From: an uncultured bacterium
GTDB lineage: Bacteria; Actinomycetota; Coriobacteriia; Coriobacteriales; Coriobacteriaceae
Length of the DNA: 64,000 nucleotides
Assembly: GCA_905216145.1 (NCBI GenBank)
Contig: CAJMST010000005.1
Coordinates: 62,001-126,000 of the forward strand
Direction: 5' to 3'
The notes beneath the pieces were generated by a model. It worked only from the letters and a program-made list of their open reading frames with translations. It ran no database searches and was not told where the DNA came from. Both the position numbers and the translations under genes were made by a program. Every line of letters starts with the position of its first letter. Position 1 is the first letter of the stretch. Positions 58,303-64,000 of the stretch are shown here, piece after piece.

Positions 58303-59226
58303 CTAGCAGGCGGCCATGATGGGGGCAGCGACCTGCTTCTTACGGGAGAGGACGCCCGGCATCCAGACGCCGTCGTGCTCGTCGGCAATGCCCAGGCCCT
58401 TCTGAGCGGCCTCGGTCTCGCCCTCGAGCAGGACCTGCGAGCCCTCCTCCATGATGTCAGTGATGCACAGGACGATGCCGTCGGCACCCTTCTCGGCGGC
58501 GTAGGCGCGCATGGCCTCGCGAATCTCGTCGATCATGCCGAGTGCGCGGGTCTTGTCGACAGTCTCGTACTGGCCGATGAGCAGCTTCTTGCCGGCGGGC
58601 TCGAACATCTTGATGTCGTTGCCGACCATCTCGGCTGCGGTGAAGGAGCCGGACGGACGGGTAAGGAAGACCTCCATGCCAAACTTGACCGGGTCGACGC
58701 CCACCTGCTCGCCGAGCTTGGCGGCGACGGCGCGGTCGACATCGGTGGTGGTGGGGCTCTTGAGCATGAGCGTGTCGGTCATCATGGCCGAGAGCAGCAG
58801 CTTGGCCTGGACGTCGGAAAGCTCAACGCCGAGCACGCCGGCGAGCTTGGTGACGATGGTGCAGCTGGAGCCCCAGGGCAGGCAGATGTAGTGCAGCGGG
58901 CCGGCGGTCTCAAAGTCGCCGATGCGGTGATGATCGACAACGCCAAAGACCGTGGCGTCCTTAAGGCCGGCGACAGACTGGGCAGACTCGTTGTGGTCGG
59001 TGAGGACGACGAGCTGACCGGCCTCGACGGACTCGATCACGCGGGGCTCGGCGATGCCGGCGTCGGCGAGCAGCTTGGCGGACTCGGCCGGAAGCTGACC
59101 AAGGGCGCAGGCCTCGTAGGTGTTGCCGGCATACTCAACCTGGTTGAGCAGCTGGGACAGGACGACGGCGCTCATGATGGCGTCGTTATCGGGGTTCTGG
59201 TGACCAAAGACAAGAACGTTTGCCAT
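58303..59226 (-). CDS. ppaC: Manganese-dependent inorganic pyrophosphatase
   Basis: A 307-residue family II pyrophosphatase. DHH-type metal sites are FGHQNPDNDAI, LTDHNES and VVDHHRIGDF; the C-terminal DHHA2 domain contains VFLTRPSGSF and SRKKQVAAP. Splits pyrophosphate from biosynthesis. GGAGGATATCC precedes the ATG. Confidence 0.95.
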   Translation of the reverse strand: MANVLVFGHQNPDNDAIMSAVVLSQLLNQVEYAGNTYEACALGQLPAESAKLLADAGIAEPRVIESVEAGQLVVLTDHNESAQSVAGLKDATVFGVVDHHRIGDFETAGPLHYICLPWGSSCTIVTKLAGVLGVELSDVQAKLLLSAMMTDTLMLKSPTTTDVDRAVAAKLGEQVGVDPVKFGMEVFLTRPSGSFTAAEMVGNDIKMFEPAGKKLLIGQYETVDKTRALGMIDEIREAMRAYAAEKGADGIVLCITDIMEEGSQVLLEGETEAAQKGLGIADEHDGVWMPGVLSRKKQVAAPIMAAC

Positions 59227-59350
59227 GGATATCCTCCACTTGATATGTGTACTTGGACGTAGCTATGGTAGCACGCCGATGCCGAGCCTTCGCAGACGGA
59301 AGGGCCACGGTATATTTTGGGGCGCAGGCACGGGGGCCAAGGCTGTCCCT

Positions 59351-59371
59351 TTTGCACCATGTTGGTGCAAA
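59351..59371. other. Short perfect hairpin downstream of glcK
   Basis: TTTGCACCA pairs with TGGTGCAAA across 3 nt, flanked by GTCCC-like sequence and another TTGCACC copy at 59386. May belong to a small dispersed repeat or act as a terminator for the ROK kinase gene. Confidence 0.45.
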
Positions 59372-59394
59372 GTAACCTGTCCCCCTTGCACCAG

Positions 59395-60348
59395 CTATTT
59401 ACCGGCGGCGCGCAGGGCTACGTAGGCGGCACCGATGATGCCGGCGTCGTTTCCGAGCGAAGCGACCTTAATGGGTGTCTCGCGCGAGGCGGAAAGCGCG
59501 TACTGCTTAAAGTGCTCGCGAACCTTATCGAGGTAGACATCGGCCGAGGCGGAGGCGCCGCCGCCGATGAGGAACATCTCGGGATCAACCACGTTGGCAA
59601 TAAGCGCCAGTGCACGGCCGAGATAGTCGGCCATGGTATCGGCCGCGGCCAGCGCGAGCTTGTCGCCCTCGCGGCAGGCCTGGAACACGTCCTTGGAATC
59701 GGAGGGGCCGGTCAGCTCGATGGGCTCGACGCCCGCCTTCTCGCACTCGGCAAGGTAGTTGCTCACCACGCCGGTGGCGCTGGAATACTGCTCCAGATGG
59801 CCATGGCCGCCGCAGCCGCAGGTGCGCTCCTCAGCCGGGTTCAGGCACATGTGGCCAATCTCGCCGCCGGCGCCCACAACGCCCGATACCACGTCGCCGT
59901 TAACGATAACGCCGCCGCCCACGCCGGTACCAATGGTGACCATCACCACGTTCTGTACGCCCTTGGCAGAGCCGAGCCAGGCCTCGCCCATAGCAGCGGC
60001 GTTGGCGTCGTTCTCGTACTTAACGACCGCGTCGGGGCAGTGCTCCTGGATGGCGATCTTGAGCTCGGGCAGGTTAATGGCAATGTTGGCCTTGACCTTG
60101 GCATCGCCCGATGCCGGGATGGGGCACGGAACGGCCAGGCCAATGCCCGCCACAAAGGCACGCGGAACCTGGGCCTTGGCGACCACCTGGTCGATAGCCT
60201 CGGTCACCGCGGCAAAGCCCGCAGCGTCAACGATGGGAGGCGTGGGCACGCTGGCCTTGGCAAGCAGGTTACCGTCTTCGTCGAACAGGCCCTCCTTGAC
60301 CGAAGTGCCGCCGACGTCAATGCCGATGTAGTACTGCTTAGGTTCCAT
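59395..60348 (-). CDS. glcK: ROK-family glucokinase
   Basis: A 317-residue sugar kinase. The ATP site YIGIDVGGTSVKEGLFDEDG, catalytic aspartate region ENDANAAAMGEAW, TIGTGVGGGVIVNG and the ROK zinc motif with CGCGGHGHLEQY are all present. Phosphorylates free glucose, such as that released by the LacG enzymes. The ATG at 60348 starts MEPKQYYIG; the longer frame to 60414 is unlikely. Confidence 0.93.
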   Translation of the reverse strand: MEPKQYYIGIDVGGTSVKEGLFDEDGNLLAKASVPTPPIVDAAGFAAVTEAIDQVVAKAQVPRAFVAGIGLAVPCPIPASGDAKVKANIAINLPELKIAIQEHCPDAVVKYENDANAAAMGEAWLGSAKGVQNVVMVTIGTGVGGGVIVNGDVVSGVVGAGGEIGHMCLNPAEERTCGCGGHGHLEQYSSATGVVSNYLAECEKAGVEPIELTGPSDSKDVFQACREGDKLALAAADTMADYLGRALALIANVVDPEMFLIGGGASASADVYLDKVREHFKQYALSASRETPIKVASLGNDAGIIGAAYVALRAAGK

Positions 60349-60498
60349 GGGAGCCCACCTTTCTCGTTTAAACATTGCCTGTATGGTACCGCTCCCAAGG
60401 CAAAAACCTACCAAAAAGGGACAGGTTTGTTTTGGCAGGTTTTATCTGGGGAAACGTCCGCCCGCTCAACGAGCAATGACGCTCAGCAACTCGCCAAA

Positions 60499-60535
60499 CA
60501 AAAAGCGCCGGGAGAGGGAGACTCCCGGCGCCTGC
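60499..60535 (-). terminator. Terminator of the cellobiose-type PTS operon
   Basis: GGCGCCGGGAG pairs with CTCCCGGCGC and is followed by TTTTTGTTTGG on the minus strand. Confidence 0.9.
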
Positions 60536-60589
60536 AAAAGGGACTGGATTGTATGCGAACCGCACGATCCGTCGCGGCGAAAACGCCAG

Positions 60590-60922
60590 CTAGGCCTTGA
60601 GTGCCTGTAGCTGTTTGTGGACCTCAATGAGCTCCGTGGCCATGACGCGCATGGTCTCGGTGCCGGCCATCTGGTCCTCGGCGTGCAGCAGAATCAGCGG
60701 GGCCTCGCCGTTGCGCTCGCCATTGGCCTCCTTCTTAAGAAGTCCCATGTGAACATCGTGGCCGCCGTTATAGGCCTCGTCGCCCTGCTTAATGAGCTCC
60801 TCGGCGGCGTCGAAATCGCCCTCCTTGGCCTTCTGCACGGCGTTGATGTACATGCTCTTGGCGGTACCGACGTAGCTGATGATCTCGAAGCAGGTCATCT
60901 GCAGTTCGTTCATATCCTCCAT
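60590..60922 (-). CDS. celC: PTS lactose/cellobiose-family IIA component
   Basis: A 110-residue helical phosphocarrier. TCFEIISYVGTAKSMYINAV, EGDFDAAEELIKQGDEAY and the active-site ILLHAEDQM are characteristic. The ATG at 60922 has AGGTG six bases upstream; an ATG at 60913 has GGAGG too close. It follows the IIB gene after 9 bp. Distinct from the LacF-like protein at 2500-2838. Confidence 0.9.
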   Translation of the reverse strand: MEDMNELQMTCFEIISYVGTAKSMYINAVQKAKEGDFDAAEELIKQGDEAYNGGHDVHMGLLKKEANGERNGEAPLILLHAEDQMAGTETMRVMATELIEVHKQLQALKA

Positions 60923-60931
60923 GCGCTGCAC

Positions 60932-61234
60932 CTAGCCCATCACGCTGACGCAGTGGTCGATGATGCCGGCGGCGTTCATGCGGCCATAGTCGACCATGTT
61001 GATGACCTCGACCGGGAAACGGCCGGCGGCCTCCTTCTCAAAGTCGCCCTTGGTGTAGCCGATCTGCGGGCCGAGCAGCAGGATGTCGCACTCGTCCAGG
61101 TGATCGTGGGCCTCATTCATAGGACGGGCTTCGACCTCGATGTCCAGACCACGGCTCGCGACCTCGGACTGCATCTTCTGGACCAGCAGACTCGTGGACA
61201 TGCCGGCATTGCAGCAAAGCATGATCTTCTTCAT
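60932..61234 (-). CDS. celA: PTS lactose/cellobiose-family IIB component
   Basis: A 100-residue protein with phosphocysteine Cys8 in MLCCNAGMSTSLLVQKM and the ILLLGPQIGYT segment. Receives phosphate from the IIA and passes it to the sugar. GGAGGAAACC precedes the ATG. Confidence 0.94.
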   Translation of the reverse strand: MKKIMLCCNAGMSTSLLVQKMQSEVASRGLDIEVEARPMNEAHDHLDECDILLLGPQIGYTKGDFEKEAAGRFPVEVINMVDYGRMNAAGIIDHCVSVMG

Positions 61235-61317
61235 GGTTTCCTCCTTATAACTGCGCGGCGCGCAGACGACAAACTGGATAAATCCTTGTGGTTATCTTTC
61301 CCCTGTTTTGCACGTTT

Positions 61318-61368
61318 AGGCAAAAAAGGAGATACGGGTACCGGTACCAAGCATCGGTACCCGCAAGG
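61318..61368 (-). other. Hairpin between the IIC and IIB genes
   Basis: GGGTACCGAT with a GGTACCGGTACCC partner, followed on the minus strand by CCTTTTTTGCC. It may be a partial terminator that sets the ratio of IIC to IIB and IIA. Confidence 0.6.
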
Positions 61369-61384
61369 GTGGAATGGACAAACG

Positions 61385-62737
61385 CTAGGCGTTCTGCTCG
61401 GCGAGGGCCTCCTGCTTGGCGATGGCCTTCTCGGAGATCCTCATAAAGGGCAGGTAGACAGCCATGCCGATGACCAGCTCCAGAGCCTGCCACACGCCGG
61501 CGCGCCAGTCAAAGCCCGTAGCAAGCAGGGCGTTGATGACGGGCGGCATGGTCCAAGGCACCTGAGCGATGCAGGGGCTGATGATGCCAGCGCAGGTCAG
61601 GCCATAGGTGACACCGATGAACAGGTCGGGAAGAAGCACGAACGGAATCATGAGCGGCAGGTTGTACACGATGGGGTAACCGTAGATGACCGGCTCGTTG
61701 ATGTTGAACAGGCCAGGCAGAATGGCCATCTTGGCAACGGTCTTGGAGGCCTTGTTCTTGGAGAACAGGAAGGTGTCGAGCAGCAGCATGAGGGTGCAGC
61801 CCGAGCCGCCGATGAGGGCGAAGCTGTTGACGATCTGCATGTTCATGTAGTGATCGGGCTGGATGGTACCGCCGGCGGCAAAGGTAGCCATGTTGTCGAC
61901 GATGAGCATGGTCAGGATCGGCTCGACGGTAGCGCCCGAGATGGTGGACTGGTGAATACCAACGCAGAACAGCAGGTTGGCGAGGGTGTAGATGAGGATG
62001 ACAGCCCACGGACCGGCGTTCATGATGCTCTTGAGCGGGTTGGAGATGCAGGTGGAGATGATGGTGCACAGGTCGGTGCCGGCGCAGACGGCGAGCAGGG
62101 CCGAGGCGATAGCGAAGATCGAGAGGTTGAGCAGCATTGGGATCATGACGTTGAAGGAGTTGGAGACCGCAGGAGGTACGCCCTCGCCCAGCTTGACCTT
62201 GAGCTTCTCGACGCCCGAGATCTTGATGAAGAGCGTCGTGGAGAGCAGGGCGATGATGATGGCCGAGAACAGGCCGTTGGTACCGGTGTTGGCGGTCGAA
62301 AGGGCACCGGTGACCTCGGCGGAGGTGATCTTGTCGGTGAGAAGCGGGCTCGTGGCGGCAAGGGTGGCGGTGATCTGCTGCGGCATCATGATGACGAAGG
62401 CAGAGATAGCGACAACCACGCAGGCAAGCGGGTTATCGAAACGCTCGTTCTTGGCGAGGCTGTAGCCAATCAGACCGGCCAGGATAATGGCGGACACGTT
62501 AAGGGTGCCCAGGGTGATTGCCGAGCCCCAGGTCTGGAGGTTGGCGAGGCCCGCCGCATCGAGCGGGAACAGAGGGAACACGACGTTGTTGATAAGAACC
62601 GCGATACCCGCAAGGATATAGAGCGGCGTGATGGTCGCGAAGGCATCGCGCAGGGAACGCAGATGAACCTGGTTTCCCACCTTCGCAGAGACCTCGGCAA
62701 ATTTGTCGAGGAAGCTCTTTCCGTTGTCACTGGCCAT
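61385..62737 (-). CDS. celB: PTS cellobiose-type IIC permease
   Basis: A 450-residue membrane protein with about ten helices. It has LRDAFATITPLYILAGIAVL, CVGIHQSTISGATVEPIL, SGCTLMLLLDTFLF and the FNINEPVIYGYPIVYN motif of the lactose/cellobiose IIC family. Separate IIA and IIB proteins, rather than a fused IIB, distinguish it from LacE. First gene of the IIC-IIB-IIA run, just downstream of a GH1 gene. Confidence 0.93.
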   Translation of the reverse strand: MASDNGKSFLDKFAEVSAKVGNQVHLRSLRDAFATITPLYILAGIAVLINNVVFPLFPLDAAGLANLQTWGSAITLGTLNVSAIILAGLIGYSLAKNERFDNPLACVVVAISAFVIMMPQQITATLAATSPLLTDKITSAEVTGALSTANTGTNGLFSAIIIALLSTTLFIKISGVEKLKVKLGEGVPPAVSNSFNVMIPMLLNLSIFAIASALLAVCAGTDLCTIISTCISNPLKSIMNAGPWAVILIYTLANLLFCVGIHQSTISGATVEPILTMLIVDNMATFAAGGTIQPDHYMNMQIVNSFALIGGSGCTLMLLLDTFLFSKNKASKTVAKMAILPGLFNINEPVIYGYPIVYNLPLMIPFVLLPDLFIGVTYGLTCAGIISPCIAQVPWTMPPVINALLATGFDWRAGVWQALELVIGMAVYLPFMRISEKAIAKQEALAEQNA

Positions 62738-62872
62738 GATTGCTCCTAACTTTCAAATCCGGCCTTTTCCTATGCGCACGGTGGTCTGTCGCCCTCTGCC
62801 ACCAGATGTGCCAATGTTATTGCGCGTTTGCGCAGGGGCTGAGCGCCCGTTTTGGGGCTGAGCGCCCGATCG

Positions 62873-64000
62873 CTAATCCACCACGTGGGTCGTGGCGACC
62901 TGCTTGAGCCAAGCTGCCGATTTCTTAAGACGGCGCTGATAGCCGTCCATGAGGTCGACCTCGACAAAGCCATAACGGTTCTTGAAGGCATTTGCCCAGG
63001 ACCAGTTGTCAATGACGGCCCAGTAGTGGTAGCCGCGGCACTTGGCCCCTTCGTCAATGGCCTTGGCGACCCACTCAAGGTGCTGGCGCACAAAGTCGAC
63101 GCGATAGTCGTCCTGAATGGTTCCCTCGGCGTCACGATTCTTGTACTCGTCCATGATGCCGATGCCGTTCTCGGAGACGAACCACTCAAGATCGGGATAG
63201 TTCTTGGCGCAGTCCATGCCAAAGTCGTAGAGGCCCTTCGGGTAAATCTCCCAGCCGCGGCTCTTGTTCATGACGGCATCGGGCCACACGTACTCGTCGG
63301 CAAAGTGCGGCAGACCGTACTGGTCGATCTTGCTCGCCGGCGCCTGGACGCGCGTGGGATGGTAGTAGTTGCAGCCAAGCCAGTCAACGACGCCCTGCTT
63401 GAGGATCTCCTGGTCACCGGCGCGGAACGGAAGCTTGACGCCGCCCTCGGCCAGGCTGTCGAGCACGTCGGCGGGAAGCTCGCCCTTGGTGATAAGGTCG
63501 AGCCACCAGCGATTGTTGATGCCGCTGGTCATACGCACGGCCTCGAGGTCTGCCTCGCTGGGGTTCTCCTTGGTGTAGACCGGGGTGAAGCAGTTGATCA
63601 TGCCGATCTTGGCATCGGCGCGAACGGCGCCCTTGTCATAGGCCTTGCGATAGTTGGCAACAGCCAGCGCGTGCGCCAGCGAAATGTGGTACTGCACGGT
63701 GCGAGCACGGTTGAAGTCGTGGAGCTGCGGGAACCACACGCCCTCCTGGTAGCGCTGCTCGGGCTCGACGATGGGCTCGTTAAAGGTAAACCAGTACTTG
63801 ATCTCTTGACCGAACTCGCGGAAGGCGACGTCGGCGTAATGCGCGTAGGCCTCGACGACCTCGCGGCTCTCCCAACCGCCACGGTCAAAGAGATAGGTGG
63901 GCATATCGAAGTGGTAAAGGTTGACGAACGGCTCCAGGCCTGCCTCGCGGGAAGCGCGGAACAGCTCGTGGTACCACGCAGCACCCTCCTCGTTGAGGTT
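62873..64000 (-). CDS. GH1 6-phospho-beta-glucosidase-like enzyme, 5' end beyond the window
   Basis: The C-terminal 375 residues of a family 1 glycosidase; the frame is open to the window edge with NLNEEGAAWYHELFRASREA. The acid/base Glu lies in FTFNEPIVEP and the nucleophile in FVSENGIGI. The C-terminal DNWSWANAFKNRYGF has Ser where non-phospho enzymes have Glu, as in 6-phospho-glycosidases. It lies just upstream of celB on the same strand, and so likely splits the sugar phosphate delivered by that PTS. Confidence 0.9.
   Translation of the reverse strand, partial: NLNEEGAAWYHELFRASREAGLEPFVNLYHFDMPTYLFDRGGWESREVVEAYAHYADVAFREFGQEIKYWFTFNEPIVEPEQRYQEGVWFPQLHDFNRARTVQYHISLAHALAVANYRKAYDKGAVRADAKIGMINCFTPVYTKENPSEADLEAVRMTSGINNRWWLDLITKGELPADVLDSLAEGGVKLPFRAGDQEILKQGVVDWLGCNYYHPTRVQAPASKIDQYGLPHFADEYVWPDAVMNKSRGWEIYPKGLYDFGMDCAKNYPDLEWFVSENGIGIMDEYKNRDAEGTIQDDYRVDFVRQHLEWVAKAIDEGAKCRGYHYWAVIDNWSWANAFKNRYGFVEVDLMDGYQRRLKKSAAWLKQVATTHVVD

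Noticed and set aside
57385..59262. 625-codon plus-strand frame across nhaA and ppaC
   Set aside because: It spans two recognised genes on the other strand and the gap between them, and its protein matches nothing; a high-GC artefact.

Overview
The window is high-GC, densely coded DNA that looks like a Collinsella-type gut actinobacterium (class Coriobacteriia). The inference rests on codon style, the wealth of lactose- and mannose-family PTS genes, hydrogenase maturation genes beside Tat genes, an archaeal-type topoisomerase I, and Mn-dependent pyrophosphatase. No species can be fixed from the sequence alone.

Region 1 (1-25 kb) is a lactose/galactose-6-phosphate island. It holds lacB (cut by the window edge), lacA, a lactose-type IIA, two parallel LacI / lacE (IICB) / lacG (6-phospho-beta-galactosidase) modules, a third lacE divergent from a TIM-barrel-like gene and a GntR regulator, a DeoR-type lacR plus a truncated lacR copy, galM, lacC and a lacX-like epimerase. 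A Fic-family gene with a very large palindrome over its promoter, an orphan mannose-type IIB whose phospho-histidine is replaced by cysteine, and a tRNA-Thr are interspersed. Region 2 (25-32 kb) is an amino-sugar module, probably for N-acetylgalactosamine: nagA, agaS, a GntR regulator, and a IIA-yajC-IIB-IIC-IID operon. Both islands lead to tagatose 6-phosphate, so lacC can serve both; no tagatose-bisphosphate aldolase (lacD) lies in the window.

Region 3 (32-60 kb) is mainly housekeeping: a DUF2975-type/HTH pair, a membrane-anchored SurA-like protein, a four-gene operon ending in isocitrate dehydrogenase whose first gene carries a His/Cys-rich tail, degV, hpf, a solute-binding lipoprotein with a long GC-rich leader, comF, tmk-holB-ricT, topA, the tatA-tatC-hypA-hypB run, a STAS protein, an aminotransferase, nhaA, ppaC and a ROK glucokinase. 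Region 4 (60.5-64 kb) is a cellobiose-type PTS (IIA, IIB, IIC) with a GH1 phospho-beta-glucosidase running off the right edge.

The intergenic DNA is unusually rich in palindromes. At least four repeat families are visible: paired 61-nt hairpins at three loci, a 68-70 nt hairpin at two loci, a ~225-bp element with long terminal inverted repeats at two loci, and a single ~155-bp element with 26-bp terminal repeats. A motif near ACCGTTCACCG recurs upstream of almost every PTS promoter in the first 33 kb, suggesting a shared regulator. There is no CRISPR array, rRNA, intact insertion sequence or prophage.
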